From positions 1 through 64,000 of the forward strand of contig NZ_JAGGLR010000040.1 in the NCBI RefSeq assembly GCF_017874715.1: a DNA stretch of 64,000 bases, written 5' to 3'. The translations under genes were made by a program, and so were the position numbers. The notes beneath the pieces are model-generated. The model did no database searches and was not told the origin of the DNA. It saw only the letters and a list, made by a program, of their open reading frames with translations. How positions within the stretch are numbered: the stretch's first letter is position 1; each line of letters starts with the position of its first letter. Positions 44,827-52,078 of the stretch are shown here, piece by piece. Source of the stretch: Streptomyces iranensis (lineage in GTDB: Bacteria > Actinomycetota > Actinomycetes > Streptomycetales > Streptomycetaceae).

Positions 44827-44999
44827 CGCGGACCCGCCATTCCCTCGTCGACCGTCACGTCGTTGAACGGCAGCAGGGGCTCCGCCCAGGGGAAGACGTA
44901 CTGGAAGAGCACGAAGACGATCGCCAGCACGAGCACGAGCGAAATCAGCGCTCGCACCCATGCGTTACCCGGCAGATGCCGCCAGATCCAGCCGTACAT
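44823..44999 (-). CDS. 58-aa membrane protein
   Basis: Sequence begins MYGWIWRHLPGNAWVRALIS and has one transmembrane helix (ALISLVLVLAIVFVLFQYVF), then WAEPLLPFNDVTVDEG. The ATG at 44999 follows AGGGATGGC; the stop overlaps the amidotransferase start (ATGA). Conserved tight coupling suggests a real gene. No known function; a membrane adaptor for the sortases is one possibility. Confidence 0.72.
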   Translation of the reverse strand: MYGWIWRHLPGNAWVRALISLVLVLAIVFVLFQYVFPWAEPLLPFNDVTVDEGMAGPR

Positions 45000-45083
45000 G
45001 CCATCCCTACTCACCGATGACGAAGTCGATTGCAGCACCGGAGTGCAGCACCAGAGTAAGGGGCGAGGGGTGGGGCCGGAGGG

Positions 45084-45761
45084 TCAGCTGTACAAAGCCT
45101 TGGGCTTGCCTTGGGCTACGGATTGGGTGGCGTCGAGGTGTGCCCAGGTGATCAGCCGGTGGCTGTGGCCCCACTCCGGCTCGCAGGTCGTCAGCGTGAG
45201 ATAGCGGCCGGGGCGCCGGAAGCCGGACGCGCGCGGCACCGGATCGATCACCCCGGTGTCGGTCGGCAGGGTGCGGTAGGGCCGCCGGTCGACGCGGTAG
45301 GTGAACCAGGTGGTGCCGTCGGTCAGCACCACCGCGTCACCGGGGCGCAGCTCGGGGAAGTCCTTGAAGGGGTCGCCGTAGGTCCGGCGGTGCCCGGCGA
45401 CCGCGAAGTTGCCGAGGGCGCCGAGGCGGGCGGTGCGGGAGTAGTGGCCGAGCCCCTTCTTCAGGGTGCCGGTGGCGGTGCCCTCGAGGACGGGCTTGGC
45501 CCAGTCGGCGCCGAACCGCGGGATGTACATGATCGAGAAGGAGGCGCCGGGCTCGTAGCGGCGGGGCCGCGACGAGGGCTCGGCGCCCGCGCTGACCGTG
45601 CCGGTGGCCCAGCGGTCCTGGAGGTGGTCGATCTCGCCGTCCATGGCGCGGTCGGCCCGTACGGAGGTCCAGTACAGGACGTAGACCACCAAAAGGATGA
45701 TCAGGGCTCCGACGGTGACGCAGATCTCACTGAGCGTCCTGACGATCAGCCGCGTTCTCAT
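45084..45761 (-). CDS. third class E sortase
   Basis: 225 aa. The N-terminal helix (ICVTVGALIILLVVYVLYW) is followed by a sortase domain with His in VAGHRRTYG, Cys in LTLTTCEPEWGHSHR and the conserved Arg. It lacks the long extension of the second gene. It lies 84 bp upstream of the small membrane protein gene in the same direction and probably shares its transcript. Substrates unknown. Confidence 0.9.
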   Translation of the reverse strand: MRTRLIVRTLSEICVTVGALIILLVVYVLYWTSVRADRAMDGEIDHLQDRWATGTVSAGAEPSSRPRRYEPGASFSIMYIPRFGADWAKPVLEGTATGTLKKGLGHYSRTARLGALGNFAVAGHRRTYGDPFKDFPELRPGDAVVLTDGTTWFTYRVDRRPYRTLPTDTGVIDPVPRASGFRRPGRYLTLTTCEPEWGHSHRLITWAHLDATQSVAQGKPKALYS

Positions 45762-45814
45762 CGGCCCCCACTGTCCGCCCCGCTGACCCGGTGCCGCGCG
45801 CCGGTCCGCCGGTG

Positions 45815-46585
45815 CTATCCGATGGGCTGTGCCTGGTGCAGATCCACTGTGCCGGAGTAGCCGGGAAGAGTCACCGTGTCGTGCTGGTCGACTTTCCAGC
45901 CGAGGCCGTACGCGTCGACATAGCTGCGGTAGTTCTGGATCGCGGGCGAGGCGGCGAGGGCGGCGCCCAGCTTGTCCCGGTCACCCACGGCGGTGACCTT
46001 GTAGGGCGGCGAGTAGACCTGGCCCTGGAGGATCAGGGTGTTGCCGACGCAGCGCACCGCGCTGGTGGAGATCAGCCGCTGGTCCATGACCTTGATCCCC
46101 TCGGCGCCGCCCTGCCACAGCGCGTTGACCACGGCCTGGAGATCCTGCTGGTGGATGACGAGATCGTTGGGCTGGGGATCCGGGACGCCGGGGATCTGCG
46201 GGGTGGCGTTCGGCGGGGCGTCGGTGAGGGTGACGGTGAGCCCGCGGCCGGTGAGCTTCTTGGTGCCGGCGGTCTCCTCCAGCTCGGCCAGCTTGCGGCG
46301 CTCGGCCCGGGTGCTGCCGTTGTCCCGCCGGGCGAGGGCGTCGACCTCGGAGCGTATTTTGGCGGTGCTGTCGTCCAGGGTGCCGTTCTTACGGCTGCGC
46401 TCCTGGATGAGGTCGGAGAGCCGCAGCATCGATTCATCACTGCGGAGATTGGTGCCCTGGGCCGTGTTGAAACTGGTCCAGAAGATCACTCCGGCCAGTG
46501 CGAAGACCGCTCCGGTCAGCAGCCGTACGGGGCGGAACCGGGGGCGGCGGGACGCCGGGGTGGGGGAGTCAGCGGAATTGCTCAA
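45815..46585 (-). CDS. DUF881-family protein
   Basis: 256 aa. One N-terminal transmembrane helix (LTGAVFALAGVIFWTSF) is followed by a coiled-coil stretch (STRAERRKLAELEETAGT) and the DUF881 domain (LTVTLTDAPPNAT ... LVIHQQDLQAVVNALWQGGAEGIKVMDQRLISTSAVRCVGNTLILQ). DUF881 proteins neighbour crgA and division genes across actinobacteria; role unknown. The start is TTG at 46585 after AAGGAG and AAGGG. Divergent from crgA with about 145 bp between. Confidence 0.83.
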   Translation of the reverse strand: MSNSADSPTPASRRPRFRPVRLLTGAVFALAGVIFWTSFNTAQGTNLRSDESMLRLSDLIQERSRKNGTLDDSTAKIRSEVDALARRDNGSTRAERRKLAELEETAGTKKLTGRGLTVTLTDAPPNATPQIPGVPDPQPNDLVIHQQDLQAVVNALWQGGAEGIKVMDQRLISTSAVRCVGNTLILQGQVYSPPYKVTAVGDRDKLGAALAASPAIQNYRSYVDAYGLGWKVDQHDTVTLPGYSGTVDLHQAQPIG

Positions 46586-46730
46586 CGTACCCTTACTCCT
46601 TACGACGCCGCGGAAGGACTACGCTAACGGACGTGTGGGGGAGGGACGGGGTCCCCGTCGCTGTCCCGCCCCGGCGCCATCCGTACACATCCCCGCGCGG
46701 TCACGCAGCGCATCGACAGGAGAGTTCCTC

Positions 46731-46988
46731 GTGCCGAAGTCACGGATCCGCAAGAAGGACGACTTCACGCCGCCGCCGGCGAAGCAGGCAACCAGCATCA
46801 GTCTGAACAGCGGCCGCCGGTGGGTGGCACCGCTGATGCTGGCCATGTTCCTGATCGGGCTCGCGTGGATCGTCATCTTCTACGTGACCACGGGGGACAT
46901 GCCGGTCGAATCGCTGGGCAACTGGAACATCGTGGTCGGCTTCGGCTTCATCGCCGCGGGGTTCGTCGTCTCCACCCAGTGGAAGTGA
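46731..46988 (+). CDS. crgA: cell division protein CrgA
   Basis: 85 aa, two transmembrane helices (about 32-52 and 63-80) after the conserved basic N-terminus VPKSRIRKKDDFTPP. In Streptomyces CrgA inhibits or times FtsZ ring formation during the switch to sporulation; in mycobacteria it links FtsZ, FtsQ and FtsI. GTG start with AGGAGA 7 nt upstream. A DnaA-box cluster begins 29 bp past its stop. Confidence 0.95.
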   Translation: MPKSRIRKKDDFTPPPAKQATSISLNSGRRWVAPLMLAMFLIGLAWIVIFYVTTGDMPVESLGNWNIVVGFGFIAAGFVVSTQWK

Positions 46989-47016
46989 CCCGGCGGTCCC
47001 CACGCCCGTCCCCAGG

Positions 47017-47215
47017 TTGTCCACAGAGTTATCCACAGCCGGGGAAAACTCAGAAGATCTGTGGATAACCTCTGCCGTGTTGACGCCGGTGTGACCGGTG
47101 ACGGGCACCTGTTCGATCGTTCATACCCCCGCCTTCCTGCGAAAACGCAGGTCAGTCGGGGGGCGTACGCAAGTTCTCCACAGGTTGCGTAAAATCCGCC
47201 ACGCGCTGTGGACAA
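47017..47215. promoter_or_regulatory. cluster of five DnaA boxes
   Basis: TTGTCCACA (47017-47025, +), TTATCCACA (47029-47037, +), TTATCCACA (47068-47060, -), TTCTCCACA (47174-47182, +) and TTGTCCACA (47215-47207, -). Four match the strict Streptomyces DnaA box and one has C in the variable position. The gap (46989-47306) holds no gene, and the crgA terminator, if any, is not obvious. Similar high-affinity clusters outside oriC titrate DnaA in S. coelicolor. Confidence 0.85.
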
Positions 47216-47306
47216 CTGACCGGGTCCAGCTCGTCCCAGGTGGCCTATGGCCGGCCGCTCATCGGTCGGCCGCTCCGCTCAGCCGATGAGCTTCAGCCAG
47301 CGGCCT

Positions 47307-48191
47307 TCAGCCAGTGAGCTGCACCGTCCGGATCCACACCATCGCGACGATCGCGAGCAGCACCAGGACGCAGGTCCCCCGCTGCACCAGCGCCCGCTTC
47401 TCCCGGGGCGCGTGCACCATCCCGTACGCCACCACCGTGCCCGCGACCAGGCCGCCGACATGGGCCTGCCAGGCGATGCCGGACCAGGTGAAGGTGAAGA
47501 GCAGGTTCAGCGCCAGCAGCGCGATGACCGGGCGCATGTCGTAGTTCAGCCGGCGCATCAGCACGGCGGTGGCGCCGAGCAGGCCGAAGATCGCGCCGGA
47601 TGCGCCCAGCGACGGCTGGTTCTGCGCGGCCAGGAGATACGACAGCGCGCTGCCGCCCAGCCCCGACAGCATGTAGAGCACGATGAAGCGGACGCGGCCG
47701 AGCGCGGCCTCCAGCGGGCCGCCGATCCACCACAGCGAGAGCATGTTGAAGGCGATGTGCATCAGCTGCTGGTGGAGGAAGACCGAGGTCACCAGCCGCC
47801 ACCACTGGCCCTCGGCGACGCCGACGACCTGCACCGTGCCGGGGTCGTAGGCCCGGCCGACCAGGTCGAGATCGTTCACCAGCCGGTCGCCCACGGACAG
47901 CGCGGCGAGCCATACCGCGATGTTGACGGCCACCAGGATCTTGGTGATCAGCCGGGGGTCCGAGGCCATCGTGCCGCCGGCCAGGGTGCGCGGCTGGGAT
48001 GCGCGCGGCGGGGGACCGGCGGCCGAGGCCCCGGACCCGGCGGACGCCCGTCCGCTCACACACTCGGGGCACTGGAACCCCACAGACGCGCTGATCATGC
48101 ACTCGGGGCAGATCGGGCGCTCACAGCGGGTGCAGCTGATGCCGGTCTCCCGCTGGGGGTGCCGGTAGCAACAGACCGCCTGGTCCTCCAT
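47307..48191 (-). CDS. rhomboid-family intramembrane serine protease with N-terminal zinc finger
   Basis: 294 aa. An N-terminal B-box-like finger (CCYRHPQRETGISCTRCERPICPECM with CPEC after it) in the cytoplasm is followed by about seven membrane helices. The rhomboid catalytic Ser198 lies in GASGAIFG and His244 in WQAHVGG; HxxxN-type HIAFNM is also present. It would cleave membrane proteins near or within the bilayer. The ATG at 48191 begins the conserved finger; the longer frame upstream is not conserved-looking. Confidence 0.9.
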   Translation of the reverse strand: MEDQAVCCYRHPQRETGISCTRCERPICPECMISASVGFQCPECVSGRASAGSGASAAGPPPRASQPRTLAGGTMASDPRLITKILVAVNIAVWLAALSVGDRLVNDLDLVGRAYDPGTVQVVGVAEGQWWRLVTSVFLHQQLMHIAFNMLSLWWIGGPLEAALGRVRFIVLYMLSGLGGSALSYLLAAQNQPSLGASGAIFGLLGATAVLMRRLNYDMRPVIALLALNLLFTFTWSGIAWQAHVGGLVAGTVVAYGMVHAPREKRALVQRGTCVLVLLAIVAMVWIRTVQLTG

Positions 48192-48236
48192 GGTGTCCCC
48201 TCGCCCCTTGTCCACTTCTGATCGGGCGTTCCCCCG

Positions 48237-48280
48237 CCCCGCTTGTTCACACGGATACTTGTTCACACGGACAAGCGGGG
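48237..48280 (-). terminator. inverted repeat after the cyclophilin gene
   Basis: CCCCGCTTGT (48237-48246) pairs with ACAAGCGGGG (48271-48280); the loop holds a directly repeated CTTGTTCACACGGA (48242 and 48258). It lies 22 bp past the cyclophilin stop. No T-run. Confidence 0.5.
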
Positions 48281-48302
48281 CATGAAAGTTCCCCGTACGG
48301 GT

Positions 48303-48836
48303 TCAGCCCTCGCGCGTCTCCACCACGACCGACTCGATGACGACGTCCTGGAGCGGACGGTCGGTGCGCGGGTTGGTCGCGGTGCCCGCGATCGCGTCGA
48401 TGACCTTCTTGCTGCCCTCGTCGACGACCTCGCCGAAGATGGTGTGCTTACCGGTCAGCCACGCGGTCGGGGAGACCGTGATGAAGAACTGCGAGCCGTT
48501 GGTTCCCGGGCCGGCGTTGGCCATCGCCAGCAGGTACGGCTTGTTGAAGGCCAGGTCCGGGTGGAACTCGTCGCCGAACTCATAGCCGGGGCCACCGGTC
48601 CCGTTGCCCAGTGGGTCACCGCCCTGGATCATGAAGCCACTGATCACCCGGTGGAAGACGGTGCCGTCGTAGAGCTTCTCCTTGGCCTTCTTGCCGGTGG
48701 CTGGGTGAGTCCACTCGCGACTGCCTTCGGCCAGTTCGACAAAGTTCTTGACCGTCTTGGGCGCGTGATTCGGCAGCAGCCGGACCACGATGTCGCCGTT
48801 GTTCGTCTTCAGGGTGGCGTATAGCTGCTCGGCCAC
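48303..48836 (-). CDS. ppiA: cyclophilin-type peptidyl-prolyl cis-trans isomerase
   Basis: 177 aa, no signal peptide, so cytosolic. Cyclophilin motifs: FHRVISGFMIQGGDPLGNGTGGPGY, MANAGPGTNGSQFFIT and KHTIFGEVVDEG. It catalyses proline isomerisation in folding. The GTG at 48836 has GGAAGG 6 nt upstream and gives the family length; upstream codons are not conserved in character. Confidence 0.93.
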   Translation of the reverse strand: MAEQLYATLKTNNGDIVVRLLPNHAPKTVKNFVELAEGSREWTHPATGKKAKEKLYDGTVFHRVISGFMIQGGDPLGNGTGGPGYEFGDEFHPDLAFNKPYLLAMANAGPGTNGSQFFITVSPTAWLTGKHTIFGEVVDEGSKKVIDAIAGTATNPRTDRPLQDVVIESVVVETREG

Positions 48837-49132
48837 GATCAACCTTCCATCGTTTTCACTTACGTCTCCTGATCCTCGCACGGACGCAAGGGGGACGAGT
48901 AGCCGCTGAGGCGGCGCCGGGCGTGCCGATCCGCGCGGTTTCCCCGATAATCCTCCCTATGACCCAGATGCCCGATCACACATGCCGGCCATGGATTGAA
49001 CGGGCATGATCTCCATAAACAGGCATGATCTTTCTTGGGATGGAAACACGAAACTGGGCAAATAGAGCGCGCACCAAGAACGCACGACTCTGAACCCCGG
49101 AGCTTGACCACGCCACCGAGGAGGAGGATCCC
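48837..49132. promoter_or_regulatory. AT-richer divergent region with GGCATGATCT repeats
   Basis: 296 bp without a gene between ppiA and the DUF5324 gene. GGCATGATCT occurs at 49003-49012 and 49022-49031, 19 bp apart and so on nearly the same helix face, followed by TTTCTTGGGATGGAAAC and AAATAG. Probable activator or repressor site for the rightward gene. Confidence 0.45.
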
Positions 49133-49855
49133 GTGACCCGCATTGACAGCGTGCGAGCCGCGACCGGCACAGCCAAGGGCAGCGTCCTGCACGCCGCGGA
49201 GGCGGTGGCGCCCTATGCCGGCACGGCCAAGGACACCGCGACGCGCTACGCGCACGAGGCTCGCGTCCGGATGGCGCCGAAGGTCTCGACCGCGGCGCAC
49301 CAGGCCCGGTGCACGGCCGGTGCCCAGTACCACGCCCATATCGCGCCACGGCTCGACCAGGCCCGCGGCACTCTGCCGCCGAAGGTGGACCAGGCCGCCA
49401 CACGGGCCGCCAAGCGGACGCGTAAGGCGGCACGCCATGCCGCCGAGTACACCGCACCGCGGGTGGAGCAAGCGATGGCCGGGGTGCGCGCCGCCGCAGG
49501 ACCGGCACGCGAGGAGGCGACCGTCCGCACGGCGGCGGCCATCGCGGCGCTGCGCACCCATGTGACGGCCGCGGAGATCGAGAAGCTCGCCCGGAAGCAC
49601 CGCCGCCGGGCCCGCGCCGCCCGCTTCGCCAAGCGGGCGACCTTCATCGGGCTGGTCGGCGCGGGCGTCTACGCCGCTTGGAAGTGGTGGGACAAGCAGG
49701 CCAACCCGGACTGGCTGGTCGAGCCCCCGGCGGCGACCGAGGTGGGCGATCGCGAGCGGCTCTCGGCGGTGGACGGCAGCGACCAGAACGCCCTCGACCC
49801 CGAGGTGCAGGCCAAGCAGGCCGAGGCCGAGGCCCGCAGGGACGACGAGCGCTGA
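49133..49855 (+). CDS. DUF5324-family protein
   Basis: 240 aa, highly basic and Ala-rich. The first about 150 residues are helical with heptad-like spacing (GTAKGSVLHAAEAVAPYAGTAKDTATRYAHEARVRM). A membrane helix (ATFIGLVGAGVYAAWKWW) is followed by a short acidic tail. The basic, coiled-coil-like region may contact nucleic acid or membrane; no function is known. GTG at 49133 directly after GAGGAGGAGG. Confidence 0.8.
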   Translation: MTRIDSVRAATGTAKGSVLHAAEAVAPYAGTAKDTATRYAHEARVRMAPKVSTAAHQARCTAGAQYHAHIAPRLDQARGTLPPKVDQAATRAAKRTRKAARHAAEYTAPRVEQAMAGVRAAAGPAREEATVRTAAAIAALRTHVTAAEIEKLARKHRRRARAARFAKRATFIGLVGAGVYAAWKWWDKQANPDWLVEPPAATEVGDRERLSAVDGSDQNALDPEVQAKQAEAEARRDDER

Positions 49856-49890
49856 CGGCGCCGCTCACGGCGTCCGGCGCAAGCCCTCCA

Positions 49891-49926
49891 CGAGGGGCGG
49901 GAGATCAGTCGATCTCCCGCCCCTCG
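49891..49926. terminator. perfect 16-bp hairpin
   Basis: CGAGGGGCGGGAGATC (49891-49906) pairs exactly with 49911-49926; 4-nt AGTC loop, followed by TCTTTCC. Lies between convergent genes and can serve both. Confidence 0.88.
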
Positions 49927-49957
49927 TCTTTCCAACGGCTCGACCTCACGGCTCGGC

Positions 49958-51109
49958 TCAGTCCGCCGGGTCCTCCCCCTGGGAGCGGCGCTGCCGCCGC
50001 TCCAGGAAGATCTCGGTGAAGACCGAGACCTTGGCCCGCAGCGCCCAGGGGTCGAACGGCTTGGCCATGTAGTCCACCGCACCGGCCGCATAGCCCCGCG
50101 AGGAGTGCTCGGGGTCGGAGCCCATCGCGGTGAGGAAGATGATCGGGATGTCGCGGTTACGGGGGCGCCGCTTGATGTGGGCCGCCGTCTCATAGCCGTC
50201 CATCTCGGGCATCTGCACATCCAGCAGGATCACCGCGAAGTCGTCGTGGTCGAGCAGCGCCTTGAGGGCCTCCTGCCCGGAGGTCGCGGTCACCAGCTCC
50301 TGGTCGAGCGTGGCCAGCACGGCCTCCATGGCCAGCAGATTGTTCTGCTGGTCGTCCACCACGAGGATCTTCGGCCGCGGCCCCATGGCCCGCTGGGGCG
50401 CCGCGGGCCCCTCCCGCCCCATGGGCTCCTCCTCCTGCTGTGGCACCGCGGCCGGGCGCTGGGACTCCACCATGGCCAGCTGCCGCTCCAGGACCAGACA
50501 GCGGTCCTCCGCCAGCCGCCCCCGCAGCCGTACCTCGTCCAGCTCCTCGGTGAGCCGCCGCACCTCCTGCTGGAGCAGATCCCGCTCCTTGATCAGCTCC
50601 TCCCGGTCCGGGATGTCCCGCTCCAGCGCGTCCGCCCGAGCACGCTCTGTCGCCCATGCCGCCTCGGCCTGGTTCAGCCGCACCTCGAGATCGGCGATGC
50701 GGTGCTTGAGGTCCAGCAGCGCCTCGCCCAGCACGTCCTGGTGCGCCATGGAGACCCGCGCGTCCCGGTCGGCGTCGGCCAGCTGGATCTGCAGGATCTC
50801 CATGGCATGCCCGGGGGAGCGGCTGGTGCGGACCGCGGCCCGGTGCAGCTCCCGCACCAGCTCGATGGCGGCCGGGGTGGGGGCGACGCCCCGCCGCTCG
50901 GCGAGATCGGTGAACAGATCGAAGACGAACTCCCACGGCGGGATGCGGGTGCCGTTCAGGAACCGCGAGATGGTGCTCGGATCCCGGTGCCGCCGCACCG
51001 CGTATCTGCGCACCGAGACCCCGATCCCCAGGAACAGCTTCCTCAGCTCCACAGCGAACACCCGGCACTCCTCGGGCAAGTTCTCGCCCAGCGGATGCAG
51101 CTCACTCAT
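49958..51109 (-). CDS. HTH - coiled coil - receiver (orphan response regulator)
   Basis: 383 aa. Residues 18-75 form a helix-turn-helix domain (SVRRYAVRRHRDPSTISRFLNGTRIPPWEFVFDL). Residues 105-225 form a long coiled coil, and the C-terminal third is a CheY-like receiver: KILVVDDQQNN, phospho-acceptor Asp in VILLDVQMPEMDGYE, Thr in IIFLTAMG, Lys in YMAKPFDPWAL. The order is reversed compared with classical response regulators, where the receiver comes first. No histidine kinase gene is nearby. Start at ATG 51109. Confidence 0.9.
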   Translation of the reverse strand: MSELHPLGENLPEECRVFAVELRKLFLGIGVSVRRYAVRRHRDPSTISRFLNGTRIPPWEFVFDLFTDLAERRGVAPTPAAIELVRELHRAAVRTSRSPGHAMEILQIQLADADRDARVSMAHQDVLGEALLDLKHRIADLEVRLNQAEAAWATERARADALERDIPDREELIKERDLLQQEVRRLTEELDEVRLRGRLAEDRCLVLERQLAMVESQRPAAVPQQEEEPMGREGPAAPQRAMGPRPKILVVDDQQNNLLAMEAVLATLDQELVTATSGQEALKALLDHDDFAVILLDVQMPEMDGYETAAHIKRRPRNRDIPIIFLTAMGSDPEHSSRGYAAGAVDYMAKPFDPWALRAKVSVFTEIFLERRQRRSQGEDPAD

Positions 51110-51255
51110 CGTGTCCCCCTGTACGGCGCACCGCGCCGATCAGACGACTCCCGGGCGATCTGCCCGAGTTATGGAAAACACCCTGGAGCATCCCGCGGGT
51201 GTTGCGCCGGGCAATGACAAGAGTGGCAACACCGATATCAGGGGCGAAAACGGAT

Positions 51256-51286
51256 CAGCCAGGACACCGTTCCGGCGTCCTGGCTG
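51256..51286 (-). terminator. tRNA-Ala terminator
   Basis: CAGCCAGGAC (51256-51265) pairs with GTCCTGGCTG (51277-51286), 11-nt loop, 7 bp past the tRNA 3' end. Confidence 0.8.
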
Positions 51287-51293
51287 GTGATGG

Positions 51294-51369
51294 TGGTGGA
51301 GCCTAGGAGAGTCGAACTCCTGACATCCGCCATGCAAAGACGGCGCTCTACCAACTGAGCTAAGGCCCC
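51294..51369 (-). tRNA. tRNA-Ala(TGC)
   Basis: 76 nt including an encoded CCA. Acceptor GGGGCCT with AGGCTCC contains the G3-U70 pair that identifies alanine tRNAs. The anticodon loop TTTGCAT gives anticodon TGC; D arm GCTCAGTTGGTAGAGC; T loop AGTTCGACTCT. Confidence 0.97.
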
Positions 51370-51487
51370 TTCGCCGATCAGGATACCTGGTACCGACCAC
51401 CATTCCCGACCGGGTATCGCTCGCACGTAGCGCTCTCCGTAGGATGCCACGCAAGATTCGCGGCAGCGAAGCGAAGGGGAGAGCGAG

Positions 51488-52033
51488 ATGGACGCAACAC
51501 AGCAGGATGCCACCGCGCGCGCACGGGAGCTTCAGCGCAGCTGGTACGGGGAGCCGCTGGGGGCGCTCTTCCGCCGTCTCATCGACGATCTCGGTCTGAA
51601 CCAAGCACGTCTCGCCGCCGTCCTCGGTTTGTCCGCGCCCATGCTCTCGCAGCTCATGAGCGGCCAGCGCGCCAAAATCGGCAACCCCGCCGTGGTCCAG
51701 CGGGTGCAGGCGCTGCAGGAGCTGTCCAGTCAGGCGGCCGACGGCAGGGTCAGCGCCGCCGAGGCCGCCGAGCGCATGGAGGAGATCAAGAAGTCCGCGG
51801 GGGGCTCGGTCCTCAACTCCACCCAGGCCACGGCGAGCACGGGGGCCCCGACCGTACGGCGAGTGGTGCGCGAGATCCAGTCGCTGCTGCGGTCCGTGGC
51901 GGCCGCGGGGGACATCATCGATGCCGCCGAGTCCCTCGCCCCCGCCCACCCCGAGCTGGCAGAGTTTCTCCGTGTGTACGGCGCCGGGCGGACCGCCGAG
52001 GCGGTCGCCCACTATGAGGCGCACCAGAGCTGA
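51488..52033 (+). CDS. XRE-type DNA-binding protein
   Basis: 181 aa. The N-terminal helix-turn-helix (LFRRLIDDLGLNQARLAAVLGLSAPMLSQLMSGQRAKIGNP) is followed by a helical coiled-coil region (VSAAEAAERMEEIKKSAGG) and a C-terminal helical part (VRRVVREIQSLLRSVAAAGDIIDAAESLAP) that may sense or oligomerise. ATG after AAGGGGAG. It lies 45 bp before a Ser/Thr kinase gene in the same direction, so it may be co-expressed with, or a substrate of, that kinase. Confidence 0.85.
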   Translation: MDATQQDATARARELQRSWYGEPLGALFRRLIDDLGLNQARLAAVLGLSAPMLSQLMSGQRAKIGNPAVVQRVQALQELSSQAADGRVSAAEAAERMEEIKKSAGGSVLNSTQATASTGAPTVRRVVREIQSLLRSVAAAGDIIDAAESLAPAHPELAEFLRVYGAGRTAEAVAHYEAHQS

Positions 52034-52078
52034 CGGGCTGAACTGCTGACGAGTCGATGACGGGGCGGGCACGGCGCG

